From the NCBI RefSeq assembly GCF_016907955.1, contig NZ_JAFBCX010000008.1, positions 248,001 to 312,000 of the forward strand: a stretch of DNA of 64,000 bases. Reading direction: 5' to 3'. Positions 47,290 through 56,521 of this stretch are shown here, piece after piece. Each line of letters starts with the position of its first letter. Position 1 is the first letter of the stretch. The position numbers were made by a program, and so were the translations under genes. Source of the DNA: Lentzea nigeriaca. Lineage in GTDB: Bacteria > Actinomycetota > Actinomycetes > Mycobacteriales > Pseudonocardiaceae. A model generated the notes under the pieces. It saw nothing but the letters and a program-made list of their open reading frames with translations. It was not told where the DNA came from and did not search any database.

Positions 47290-48044
47290 GCTACGAGGTA
47301 CCTGACCTGAGCGCGGTGGTGGCGGAGCAGTCGCACGACCTGCTCTTCGCGACCGTGTCCGGGGCGCACCTGTACGGCTTCCCGTCCCGCGACTCGGACG
47401 TCGACCTGCGCGGCGTGCACATTCTGCCGCTCGAAGAGGTCGTCGGGCTGCGGCGCGGCCCGGAGACCAAGGAGCGGATGTGGGTGCGCGACAGCGTCGA
47501 GATCGACCTCGTCACGCACGACGTGGAGAAGTTCTGCCGTCTGCTCACCCGGCCCAACGGCTACGTGCTGGAGCAGCTCCTCTCGCCGCTCGTCGTGCAC
47601 ACCACGGACGGCCATCGGAAGCTCGCCGACCTCGCCGCGGGGTGCCTGACCTCACGGCACGGGCACCACTACCGCGGGTTCGCGGTGACCCAGTGGCGGC
47701 TGTTCGAGCGGACCGGCGAGATCAAGCCGCTGCTCTACACGTTCCGCGCGCTGCTCACCGGCGTGCAACTGCTGCGCGCGGGCGAGGTGATCGCGCACCT
47801 GCCGACGTTGCTCGACAAGCTCGACGGGCCGGACTACCTGACCGCACTCATCGAGGCGAAGATCCTCGGCGAGCACCGGGCGTTGGCGGGCGTGCCAGAA
47901 CGGCCCACTCCCGAACGGCTGGAGGCCGACCTCGCGCACTGGCAGGAGGAGCTGCAGAACGCGCGGGCGAGCAGCGAACTGCCCGAGCACCCGCCCGCCT
48001 TCGAGGCGGTGCACGAGTTCGTGATCGAGACGCGCCTGAGCTAG
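47286..48044 (+). CDS. RlaP-type nucleotidyltransferase 2 (RNA-repair associated)
   Basis: 252 residues, paralogue of the preceding gene: SGAHLYGFPSRDSDVDLRGV (about 27-46), then DSVEIDLVTHDVEKFCRLLT with the third acid, and a longer helical C-terminus. GTG 47286 overlaps the previous stop. Last gene of the operon; its TAG forms CTAG with the convergent small membrane gene. The paralogues differ strongly in sequence, so they probably have distinct substrates or form a heterodimer. Confidence 0.85.
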   Translation: MSYEVPDLSAVVAEQSHDLLFATVSGAHLYGFPSRDSDVDLRGVHILPLEEVVGLRRGPETKERMWVRDSVEIDLVTHDVEKFCRLLTRPNGYVLEQLLSPLVVHTTDGHRKLADLAAGCLTSRHGHHYRGFAVTQWRLFERTGEIKPLLYTFRALLTGVQLLRAGEVIAHLPTLLDKLDGPDYLTALIEAKILGEHRALAGVPERPTPERLEADLAHWQEELQNARASSELPEHPPAFEAVHEFVIETRLS

Positions 48045-48304
48045 TCCTTCTTCTTCTCCTCGGGCTCGGACGGCGTGTCCGAGGCCGGCTCGTCGAACGA
48101 CGCGGGCACCCGCTTGAGGTGCTTGTTCATCGACCTGACGAGGAAGAACACCGCGATGAAGAAGAGGATCAGCAGGACGAGGCCGACCGGGGAGGACTTG
48201 CCGAAGTCCTCACCCTGGCCGCCCTTGTCGTTGTCGTTCGTGTTCGACGGCTGCACGGCGACAAAGGCCATCGTGCTGCTGAGGTCGAAGTCTGGGGAGA
48301 GCAC
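48041..48304 (-). CDS. Small membrane protein (Rv1083-like)
   Basis: 87 residues, one transmembrane helix (VGLVLLILFFIAVFFLV, about 40-56), an Asn/Asp/Gly-rich N-terminus and a charged C-terminal tail (LKRVPASFDEPASD). Directly downstream of mca, as Rv1083 is in M. tuberculosis. GTG 48304 lies 2 nt after the mca stop, suggesting coupling; ATG 48271 is an alternative closer to mycobacterial starts. Function unknown. Confidence 0.75.
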   Translation of the reverse strand: MLSPDFDLSSTMAFVAVQPSNTNDNDKGGQGEDFGKSSPVGLVLLILFFIAVFFLVRSMNKHLKRVPASFDEPASDTPSEPEEKKKD

Positions 48305-48306
48305 CC

Positions 48307-49176
48307 CTAGACCTTAACTCCGGCGAACAGGTCGTTCTCCGGCAGCGTCGAGTCCACCACCGAGCGCACGAGCTCGTACTCCTCGGTCGGCCAGATCTCG
48401 CGCTGCAGCTCGCTCGGGATGGCGAACCAGCGGCTCGTCGGGTCGATCTGGGTGGCGTGGGCCTTGAGGGCCTCGTCGCGGACGTCGAAGTAGTCCGCGC
48501 ACTCGACCTGGGTGGTCACGCGTTCCATCACGTCCGGGCGGTCGGCGTCCCAGTGCGCGAGCCACTCCGTATACGGCGACTCCAGGCCGCGGGCCTCCAT
48601 GGCCTCGTGGAACGCCAGGAGCTTGGCGCGGGAGAAGCCGTGCGAGTAGTAGACCTTCTGCACTTCCCACGCCGAGCCCAGCGACGGGTCGAACGCGGGG
48701 TCGGCGGCGGCGTCCAGCGCGGCCATCGAGATCTCGTGCGTGCGGATGTGGTCCGGGTGCGGGTAGCCCCCGTTCTCGTCGTAGGTCACGACGACGTGCG
48801 GGCGGAAGTCGCGGATCGCCTCCACCAGCGTGGGCACCGACTCCTCCAGCGGCACGAGGGCGAAGCAGCCCTCCGGCAGCGGCGGCTTCGGGTCGCCCTC
48901 GGGCAGACCGGAGTCCTTGAAACCCAGCCAGCGGTGCTGGATGCCGAGGATCTTGGCCGCGCGGGCCATCTCCTCGCGGCGGACCTCGATGATGTTCTCG
49001 AGCACGTCCGGCTTGTCCATCGCCGGGTTGAGAATGCTGCCCGCGCCACCGTCGGTGCAGGTCACGACCATCACGTCGTGGCCTTCGGCGACGTAGCGGG
49101 CCATCGTGGCCGCGCCCTTGCTCGACTCGTCGTCGGGATGTGCGTGCACTGCCATAAGGCGCAGCTTGTCGGCCAT
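48307..49176 (-). CDS. mca: Mycothiol S-conjugate amidase
   Basis: Zinc amidase that cleaves mycothiol conjugates for detoxification, a marker of mycothiol-producing actinobacteria. 289 residues, LmbE-type fold: HAHPDDESSKGAATMARY (about 9-26), GGYPHPDHIRTHEIS (about 137-151), and CTDGGAGSILNP. ATG 49176 has AGGAGG upstream. MshB is the close homologue, but length and the synteny with Rv1082 favour Mca. Confidence 0.93.
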   Translation of the reverse strand: MADKLRLMAVHAHPDDESSKGAATMARYVAEGHDVMVVTCTDGGAGSILNPAMDKPDVLENIIEVRREEMARAAKILGIQHRWLGFKDSGLPEGDPKPPLPEGCFALVPLEESVPTLVEAIRDFRPHVVVTYDENGGYPHPDHIRTHEISMAALDAAADPAFDPSLGSAWEVQKVYYSHGFSRAKLLAFHEAMEARGLESPYTEWLAHWDADRPDVMERVTTQVECADYFDVRDEALKAHATQIDPTSRWFAIPSELQREIWPTEEYELVRSVVDSTLPENDLFAGVKV

Positions 49177-49272
49177 GACCCCCGTGGTCCTCCTGTGTGA
49201 ACGGTCCTGCGACACTCAACAACTGAACGTCGGTCGTCATTGTTCCCCAGCGGGTCAGGAGGGCGCGGGAAA

Positions 49273-49695
49273 GTGTCGCAACGCGCGCTGCCCGAGGGGC
49301 GGTATGGCAACAGCCGGCGCAAGCCGCTCAACAAGTGGGCTCGGTGGGTGTTACTCGCTGTAGCCGTGGCGGTAGGCGCGGTGGTCGCCTTCGTGGGTTA
49401 CCGAAATCTCGGCACAAAGCCCATCGAGGCGAAGCAGACGGCGTTCATCATCCTCGGCGACGACAGCGTGAAGGTCAGTTTCGAGGTTTCCCGAGATCAA
49501 CCGGAGCGACCAGCCGTTTGCATCATCCGGGCCCGCGCCAAGGACGGGGACGAAGCAGGCAGACGCGAAGTTCTGGTGCCTCCAGGGAATTCCGTCGTCG
49601 TCGAGACAACAGTTCTCCGCACCTCGAAGCCGCCGGTCACCGGCGAGGTGTTCGGGTGCTCTTACCAGGTTCCCCCCTACTTGTCCACGAGCTAG
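49273..49695 (+). CDS. DUF4307 membrane protein
   Basis: 140 residues. One transmembrane helix (WVLLAVAVAVGAVVAFVGY, about 25-43) and an extracytoplasmic DUF4307 beta domain (VKVSFEVSRDQPERPAVCIIR ... TTVLRTSKPPVTGEVFGC) with two cysteines. GTG 49273 has AGGAGGG 9 nt upstream. Rv1081c position between mca and greA. Function unknown. Confidence 0.8.
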   Translation: MSQRALPEGRYGNSRRKPLNKWARWVLLAVAVAVGAVVAFVGYRNLGTKPIEAKQTAFIILGDDSVKVSFEVSRDQPERPAVCIIRARAKDGDEAGRREVLVPPGNSVVVETTVLRTSKPPVTGEVFGCSYQVPPYLSTS

Positions 49696-49787
49696 CGTCC
49701 AAGCGGGTGATCTGCGGTTTAAGCGGCGAACTGGGGAACAAATCGCCGTCGCTGAACGTTGTCCACGTGTTACTCTTGAGGCTCAAG

Positions 49788-49814
49788 CACGGCCCCGGCG
49801 CGGGCCGTGTTTTT
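49788..49814 (+). terminator. Intrinsic terminator in the greA leader
   Basis: CACGGCCC, loop CGGCGC, GGGCCGTG, then TTTTT, 74 nt before the greA start. A TACTCT box lies just upstream (about 49771). A second GC-rich hairpin (GTTCCGGGCC/GGCCCGGGAAC) follows at about 49817-49839. It may end DUF4307 mRNA or attenuate greA. Confidence 0.65.
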
Positions 49815-49887
49815 CCGTTCCGGGCCACGGCCCGGGAACTATCTGGTGCACACACGTGCGCCGGAGCAAGACGAGGAGTTGGTGACC

Positions 49888-50376
49888 GTGAGCGACACCC
49901 AGGTGACCTGGCTGACCCAGGAGGCCTACGACCGGCTCAAGGCTGAGCTGGACGAACTTATCGCGTACCGCCCGGTCATGGCTGCCGAGATCAACGCCCG
50001 CCGCGAGGAGGGCGACCTGCGCGAGAACGGCGGCTACCACGCGGCTCGCGAGGAGCAGGGCAAGCAGGAGGCGCGCATCCGCCAGCTGCACGAGCTGCTC
50101 CAGGCCGCGAAGGTCGGCGAGGCCCCCACCACCAAGGGTGTCGCAGCGCCGGGCACGGTGCTCACGATCCGTTACGAGGGCGACGACGAGACCGAGACCT
50201 TCCTGCTCGCGACCCGTGAAGAGGGCGCGCACGGCGAGATGGAGGTCTACTCCCCGTCCTCGCCGCTCGGCAAGGCTCTGAACGGCGCCAAGGACGGCGA
50301 GACCGTGGAGTACGAGCTGCCCAACGGCAAGCTCCAGAAGGTCACGCTGATCAAGGCTCTGCCGTACGCCGGATAG
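49888..50376 (+). CDS. greA: Transcription elongation factor GreA
   Basis: Rescues backtracked RNA polymerase by stimulating transcript cleavage. 162 residues. N-terminal coiled coil with the acidic tip [20 protein letters not shown] (catalytic D and E) and a C-terminal FKBP-like domain ([20 protein letters not shown]). GTG 49888 ([16 protein letters not shown]) matches mycobacterial GreA and lies about 9 nt after GAGGAG; GTG 49882 is too close to it. A terminator-like element precedes it. Confidence 0.95.
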   Translation: MSDTQVTWLTQEAYDRLKAELDELIAYRPVMAAEINARREEGDLRENGGYHAAREEQGKQEARIRQLHELLQAAKVGEAPTTKGVAAPGTVLTIRYEGDDETETFLLATREEGAHGEMEVYSPSSPLGKALNGAKDGETVEYELPNGKLQKVTLIKALPYAG

Positions 50377-50390
50377 TCGCTGAAGACGTT

Positions 50391-50430
50391 GTGAAGGGGC
50401 GGCCACCTACCGGGGTGGCCGCCCCTTCAC
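50391..50430. terminator. 17-bp terminator overlapping the lrp 3' end
   Basis: GTGAAGGGGCGGCCACC, loop TACCGG, exact complement. The lrp stop codon is in the loop side and its last codons are in the right arm, so one hairpin serves greA and lrp. Confidence 0.8.
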
Positions 50431-50916
50431 GCGTTCCAGCAACGGCCGCACCCGTGGTGGCACGGGTGTGGAGAGTGCGATGGACGTCGACAAGCGCCGC
50501 ACGTGCGGCACGTCCACGACATGGTCGACGACGCGCTGCAGGTCCGCGTTCGACCGCGCGACCATCCGCACGAAGAGATCCCCCTGGCCCGTCGTCGCGT
50601 GCACCTCGCACACCTCGGGAATCGCGGCCAGCCCTTCACACACCTCCGCACGCCGTCCCTGCGCGATTTCCACGACCGCGAAGGCCGTCAGCCCGTAGCC
50701 CATCGCGCCGAGGTCCAGCGCCGGCGGGAACCCGGTGAGCACGCCGCGTTCGACGAGACGGTCCAGCCGCGCCTGTACCGTGCCGCGCGCGACACCCAGC
50801 CGGCGGGAGCATTCGAGGACCCCGAGGCGGGGCTCGTCGGTCAACAGCAACAGGAGTCGGGCGTCCAGTTCGTCCACTGGCTGGTCAGAGTGCTCACTCT
50901 GCTGATCTGAAGGCAT
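50407..50916 (-). CDS. Lrp/AsnC family regulator
   Basis: 169 residues. N-terminal helix-turn-helix (SRRLGVARGTVQARLDRLVER, about 37-57) and C-terminal RAM effector domain (VCEVHATTGQGDLFVRMVAR). Divergent from hppD across 74 bp that is AT-rich near this gene, so it probably controls tyrosine catabolism as in other actinobacteria. ATG 50916 lies 5 nt after TATAGT. Confidence 0.9.
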   Translation of the reverse strand: MPSDQQSEHSDQPVDELDARLLLLLTDEPRLGVLECSRRLGVARGTVQARLDRLVERGVLTGFPPALDLGAMGYGLTAFAVVEIAQGRRAEVCEGLAAIPEVCEVHATTGQGDLFVRMVARSNADLQRVVDHVVDVPHVRRLSTSIALSTPVPPRVRPLLERVKGRPPR

Positions 50917-50921
50917 AGATC

Positions 50922-50927
50922 ACTATA
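50922..50927 (-). promoter_or_regulatory. -10 box of the lrp-type gene
   Basis: TATAGT on the minus strand, 5 nt before ATG 50916; probably leaderless. Confidence 0.45.
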
Positions 50928-50987
50928 CAAATTGCCCAGCGAAATCGCTGACTGTTGCTCACCCTGTTGGGTCGACTCATGCTGTGA

Positions 50988-52172
<1,185 letters not shown>

Positions 52173-52226
52173 TGGCGTTCCCCCGGTAAGGTGCTTTACG
52201 GGGGATACACATCGTGGGGAGGTGGC

Positions 52227-52472
52227 ATGGCACTCGTACGACGCGTGGCCGCGGTGATTCCGCTGGTCGGAGCCGTGACCACGGCTGCGGCACTGACCGG
52301 CGCGGCGTTCTTGACAGTGGCTCACGCCGGCTGCGACGAGGCCGGCCGCTTCGTCAAAACGGGCGGGTCGATCGAGTTCGTCGGCGGCTGTGTCAACGGC
52401 GCCGACCTTCCGGCGGCGCCCACAGCCGAGGTCGAGAACGTCGACAGGTTCGGCGGCTCCAAGAAGCCCTAG
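52227..52472 (+). CDS. Small secreted protein with one disulfide
   Basis: 81 residues: signal peptide or anchor (AVIPLVGAVTTAAALTGAAFLTVAHA), then about 50 residues with two cysteines (GCDEAGRF and GGCVNGAD) and an acidic tail. ATG 52227 sits behind GGGGAGGTGG. Not recognised; closed by a 22-bp terminator. Confidence 0.6.
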   Translation: MALVRRVAAVIPLVGAVTTAAALTGAAFLTVAHAGCDEAGRFVKTGGSIEFVGGCVNGADLPAAPTAEVENVDRFGGSKKP

Positions 52473-52479
52473 GCCAGAT

Positions 52480-52529
52480 CGATGAAGGGAACCTTCCTCC
52501 ACTGAGCTGGAGGAAGGTTCCCTTCATCG
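52480..52529. terminator. 22-bp perfect terminator hairpin
   Basis: Exact 22-nt arms (52480-52501, 52508-52529; core GAAGGGAACCTTCC) with loop CTGAGC, between the small secreted gene and the convergent gamma-synthase gene. Confidence 0.8.
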
Positions 52530-52544
52530 TGCCGGTCGCGTTTG

Positions 52545-53690
52545 TCAGCCCAGGGCTTCGAGCAGGTCGGCCACCAGGTCGTCACCCGACTCGATGCCCA
52601 CCGACACGCGCACCAGGTCCGCCGGGACCTCCAGCATCGAGCCCGCGGTCGACGCGTGCGTCATCTTCCCTGGGTGCTCGATCAGCGACTCGACGCCACC
52701 GAGCGACTCGGCCAGCGTGAACAGCTTGGTCCGCGCGCACACCTCGAGCGCGGCCTCCTCGCCGCCGTCGACGATGAACGACACCATGCCGCCGAACCGG
52801 CGCATCTGCTTGGCCGCCACCTCGTGGTTCGGGTGCGACTCCAGGCCGGGGTACAGCACCTTGCGCACCTTCGGGTGCCGCACCAGGGCCTCGGCGACGA
52901 GCTCGGCGTTGTCCGAGTGCTTCTCCATGCGCAGCTCGAGGGTCTTGAGGCCGCGCAACGTCAGGAACGCGTCGAACGGGCCGGGCACCGCGCCCGCGCC
53001 GTTCTGCAGGAAGCCGAACGCCGCGTCGATCTCCTCGTCGGAGGTGATCAGCGCGCCGCCCACCACGTCGGAGTGGCCGCCGACGTACTTGGTGGTCGAG
53101 TGCAGCACCACGTCGGCGCCGAGCTCCAGCGGCGTCTGCAGCGCGGGCGAGGCGAAGGTGTTGTCCACCACGAACTTGGCGCCCGCGGCGTGCGCGACCT
53201 CGGCGATCGCGGCGATGTCACCGATGTTCAGCAGCGGGTTGGTGGGCGTCTCGATCCACACCAGCTTGGTCTCGGGACGCACCGCGGCGCGGATCGCGTC
53301 GATGTCCGTGACCGGCGCCGGCGAGTGGGTGACGCCCCACTGCGAGAAGACCTTGTCGATCAGCCGGAACGTGCCGCCGTACGCGTCGTTCGGGATGACG
53401 ATGTGGTCGCCGGGCTTGAGGAACGTGCGCAGCGCGGCGTCGGTCGCGCCCATGCCCGAGGCGAACGCGCGGCCGAAGCGGCCCCGTTCGAGCGAGGCGA
53501 GGGCCGTCTCCAGCGCGCGGCGGGTCGGGTTGCCGGTGCGCGAGTACTCGAAGCCCTGACGCAGCCCGCCCACGCCGTCCTGCGCGTAGGTCGACGTCGC
53601 GTAGATGGGCACGTTCACCGCACCCGTGGTCGGGTCCGGGTCCTGACCGGCGTGGATCGCCCTGGTCGCGAAGCCGTAAGGGGTGCTCAT
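52545..53690 (-). CDS. metB: Cystathionine gamma-synthase (or gamma-lyase)
   Basis: PLP enzyme of transsulfuration. 381 residues, Cys/Met metabolism family. PLP lysine in LHSTTKYVGGHSDVVGG (about 197-213), IETPTNPLLNIGDI, and C-terminal RVSVGIESGDDLVADL. Equivalent of Rv1079 (metB); gamma-lyase activity cannot be excluded from sequence. ATG 53690 has TACCCT 6 nt upstream. Lies near cbs, the other transsulfuration enzyme, with only the pra-type gene between them. Confidence 0.9.
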   Translation of the reverse strand: MSTPYGFATRAIHAGQDPDPTTGAVNVPIYATSTYAQDGVGGLRQGFEYSRTGNPTRRALETALASLERGRFGRAFASGMGATDAALRTFLKPGDHIVIPNDAYGGTFRLIDKVFSQWGVTHSPAPVTDIDAIRAAVRPETKLVWIETPTNPLLNIGDIAAIAEVAHAAGAKFVVDNTFASPALQTPLELGADVVLHSTTKYVGGHSDVVGGALITSDEEIDAAFGFLQNGAGAVPGPFDAFLTLRGLKTLELRMEKHSDNAELVAEALVRHPKVRKVLYPGLESHPNHEVAAKQMRRFGGMVSFIVDGGEEAALEVCARTKLFTLAESLGGVESLIEHPGKMTHASTAGSMLEVPADLVRVSVGIESGDDLVADLLEALG

Positions 53691-53696
53691 CACCCA

Positions 53697-53702
53697 AGGG
53701 TA
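53697..53702 (-). promoter_or_regulatory. -10 box near metB-type start
   Basis: TACCCT on the minus strand, 6 nt before ATG 53690, as at ispH. Confidence 0.35.
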
Positions 53703-53778
53703 CTCACCCGTCTGGCGGTCGACGGCACGAGTCCAGCCGATGAAACGAGCGAAGCTCGAAGAGACCGCCTGGCAAACG

Positions 53779-53825
53779 ATGAACGGCGCTTTTGCCCACC
53801 TGAGGTGGGCAAAAGCGCCGTTCAT
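53779..53825 (-). terminator. 23-bp perfect palindromic terminator
   Basis: Exact 23-nt arms around one central base, core CTTTTGCCCACCTGAGGTGG, 16 nt beyond the stop of the RDD gene. Confidence 0.8.
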
Positions 53826-53841
53826 GATGTGCTGCTGGGGA

Positions 53842-54942
53842 CTACCAGCCCTGCTGCTGGCCGTAGCCCTGCTGCGGCGGCTGGCCGTAGCCACCCGGCT
53901 GCTGCTGGGGGTAGCCACCGGTCTGCGGCTGGCCGTAACCCGACTGCTGCGGCTGGCCGTAACCGCCGGTGCCGGGGTAGCCACCGGTCTCCGGCCAGTT
54001 GATCACGACGGTGCCGACGATCTTGTCCGAGTAGGTCTCGTTCTTCGGCTTGTTCCACAGCGGCGACAGGTAGTTGATCAGCGAACCGATGCCGCACGCC
54101 AGACCGAAGGCGTAGTTGATCAGCAGGCGGAGGAACGCCACGCCACCACCGGGCGGCTGCTGCGTCTCCTCCTTGATCAGCTTGATCTTGGCGACCTTCT
54201 TGCCGATCGACTGACCCGTCGAACCCTGGCGGATCACGGAGTTCCAGATGTAGAACCCGATGAGGCCACCCCAGCCGACGAGGACGCCGACCAGGCCGAG
54301 GATGCCGGCGGCGTCAGCGGAGCCCGCCGAGCTGGCGATCAGGCCGACCGCGAAGAAGACGATGTACGCCACGACGGTCGGCGCCGCGTAGTCGATCAGA
54401 CCCGCGACGAAGCGCGAGCCCCACTCGGCGTAACCGGTGGGGGGCGGCGGCGCCATGCCGGGCATCCCGTAGCCGGGCTGACCGTACGGCTGCTGCGGCT
54501 GGCCGTACGGGTTCGACTGCGGAGCACCGTACGGCTGCTGCGGCTGACCGTAGGCCTGCTGCTGCGGCTGGCCGTACGGGTTGGACTGCGGAGCGCCGTA
54601 GGGCTGCTGCTGCGGAGCGCCGTAGGCCGGCGGCTGCGGGGCACCGTACGGGGGCGGCGGCTGGGCGGGGAACCCGCCAGAGCCGGGTCCCTGTGCCGGG
54701 AAGCCACCGGAGCCGGAGGCTGCATGCGGTACCTGGCCGGGGCTGACGACCTGGGTGGCGTCCGCGTTCGGCTGCGGTGCGGCAGGAGTCTGACCAGGCG
54801 AGACGACCTGCGTCGCGTCCGGGTTCGGGTTCGCCGCGGAGGGCTGCCCACCCCCTGGGACGATCTGCGTCGCGTCCGCGTTGGGCTGCTCCTGGTGCGG
54901 CTGACCGCCGAACTGGTTTCCTGGCGGCTGCGGAGCGTTCAT
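53842..54942 (-). CDS. Pra-like RDD membrane protein with disordered repeat ends
   Basis: 366 residues. Long Pro/Gln/Tyr/Gly N-terminus with three DATQ(I/V)V units (about 25, 42, 59) and many PYGQPQQ-type repeats, an RDD membrane domain of about 150 residues (GSRFVAGLIDYAAPTVVAYI, GQSIGKKVAKIKLI), and a C-terminal tail of GGYGQPQQ repeats. Equivalent of the proline-rich antigen homologue Rv1078, between cbs and metB as there. The DATQVV units look like phospho-Thr/FHA-type sites. ATG 54942 has AAGGGGG upstream. Confidence 0.85.
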   Translation of the reverse strand: MNAPQPPGNQFGGQPHQEQPNADATQIVPGGGQPSAANPNPDATQVVSPGQTPAAPQPNADATQVVSPGQVPHAASGSGGFPAQGPGSGGFPAQPPPPYGAPQPPAYGAPQQQPYGAPQSNPYGQPQQQAYGQPQQPYGAPQSNPYGQPQQPYGQPGYGMPGMAPPPPTGYAEWGSRFVAGLIDYAAPTVVAYIVFFAVGLIASSAGSADAAGILGLVGVLVGWGGLIGFYIWNSVIRQGSTGQSIGKKVAKIKLIKEETQQPPGGGVAFLRLLINYAFGLACGIGSLINYLSPLWNKPKNETYSDKIVGTVVINWPETGGYPGTGGYGQPQQSGYGQPQTGGYPQQQPGGYGQPPQQGYGQQQGW

Positions 54943-55031
54943 CCGGTTTCCAACCCCCTTGGCTGGGCCGTGTGTGAGTAAGACTTGGTTGATCTGGGGC
55001 GTCACGCTATCGGACGCACCCGCTTCTACGC

Positions 55032-56402
55032 TCAGCGACCAGCCAAGAACCCCAGAATGTCCTGTCGAGTGACCACTCCGGCGGGCTTTCCGTCCTCCAG
55101 CACGAGCGCGCCGTCGGCACTCGACAGCGCGTTCATCGCGACACCGACGGGTTCGCCGGCGCCGAGCGTGGGCAGCGGCGCGCCCATGTGCTTGTCGAGG
55201 CGGTCCGACAGCTGCGCCTTACCCGTGAACAGCGCGTCGAGCAGGTCGCGCTCGTTGACGGCACCGGCGACCTCGGCGGCCATGACCGGCGGCTCGGCGT
55301 TGACGACCGGCATCTGCGAGACGCCGAACTCGCGCAGGATCGCGACCGCGTCACCCACGGTCTCGTTCGGGTGCGCGTGGACGAGGTCGGGGAGCTTGCC
55401 GCCCTTGCGGCGCAGCACGTCGCCGACCGTCGCGCCGGTCGAGTCCGGCGGGAGGAAGCCGTAGGAGGCCATCCAGCGGTCGTTGAAGACCTTCGACAGG
55501 TAGCCGCGGCCACCGTCCGGGAGCAGCACGACGACGACCGCGTCCTCCGGCAGGTCCTTCGCGACGCGCAGCGCGGCCGCGGCGGCCATGCCGCACGAAC
55601 CGCCGACGAGCAGGCCTTCCTCACGGGCGAGGCGGCGGGTGATGTCGAACGAGTCCGCGTCGGAGACCTCGACGATCTGGTCGCAGATGGTCTTGTCGTA
55701 GGTCTCCGGCCAGAAGTCCTCGCCGACGCCCTCGACCAGGTACGGACGGCCGTGGCCGCCGGAGTACACCGAGCCCTCCGGGTCCGCGCCGATGATCTGC
55801 ACGGCGCCGTCGGAGACCTCCTTGAGGTAGCGGCCGGTGCCGGAGATCGTGCCGCCGGTGCCGACGCCCGCGACGAAGTGCGTGATCCGGCCGTCGGTCT
55901 GGCGCCAGATCTCGGGGCCGGTCTGGTGGTAGTGGCTCGCCGGGTTCTCCGGGTTCGCGTACTGGTTGGGCTTCCACGCGCCGGGGATCTCGCGGACCAG
56001 GCGGTCGGAGACGTTGTAGTAGGAGTCCGGGTGCTCCGGCGCGACGGCGGTCGGGCACACCACGACCTCGGCGCCGTAGGCCTTCAGGACGTTGCGCTTG
56101 TCCTCGCTGACCTTGTCCGGGCAGACGAAGACGCACTTGTAGCCCTTGCGCTGGGCGACCAGCGCGAGCCCGACGCCGGTGTTGCCCGAGGTCGGCTCGA
56201 CGATCGTGCCGCCGGGCTGCAGCTCACCCGAGCGCTCGGCCGCCTCGACCATCCGCAGCGCGATGCGGTCCTTCACGCTGCCGCCGGGGTTCAGGTACTC
56301 GACCTTGGCCAGCACCGTGGCCTTGATCCCCGAGGTCAAGGAGTTGAGCTTCACCAGCGGCGTGTTGCCGACCAGATCGACGACGTGCTCGACGTACTCC
56401 AC
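55032..56402 (-). CDS. cbs: Cystathionine beta-synthase
   Basis: PLP enzyme joining homocysteine and serine. 456 residues. PLP lysine in GGSVKDRIALRM (about 40-51), substrate loop EPTSGNTGVGLAL, phosphate loop GTGGTISGTGRYL, then a C-terminal CBS-domain pair (about 330-456) as in Rv1077. No N-terminal heme region. GTG 56402 has GGGGAG upstream. The 3' end faces the Pra-type gene on the same strand. Confidence 0.95.
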   Translation of the reverse strand: MEYVEHVVDLVGNTPLVKLNSLTSGIKATVLAKVEYLNPGGSVKDRIALRMVEAAERSGELQPGGTIVEPTSGNTGVGLALVAQRKGYKCVFVCPDKVSEDKRNVLKAYGAEVVVCPTAVAPEHPDSYYNVSDRLVREIPGAWKPNQYANPENPASHYHQTGPEIWRQTDGRITHFVAGVGTGGTISGTGRYLKEVSDGAVQIIGADPEGSVYSGGHGRPYLVEGVGEDFWPETYDKTICDQIVEVSDADSFDITRRLAREEGLLVGGSCGMAAAAALRVAKDLPEDAVVVVLLPDGGRGYLSKVFNDRWMASYGFLPPDSTGATVGDVLRRKGGKLPDLVHAHPNETVGDAVAILREFGVSQMPVVNAEPPVMAAEVAGAVNERDLLDALFTGKAQLSDRLDKHMGAPLPTLGAGEPVGVAMNALSSADGALVLEDGKPAGVVTRQDILGFLAGR

Positions 56403-56521
56403 CGGTATCTACTCCCCTGCTCCCACTCTCCGAGATAGCGAAACGAAGCCTAGCTCTAGTGGCGGCGGAGGTTAATTCGAACGGCGCTGCCGACGATTCC
56501 TCTGGAAAGGGGGTGTTGCGG

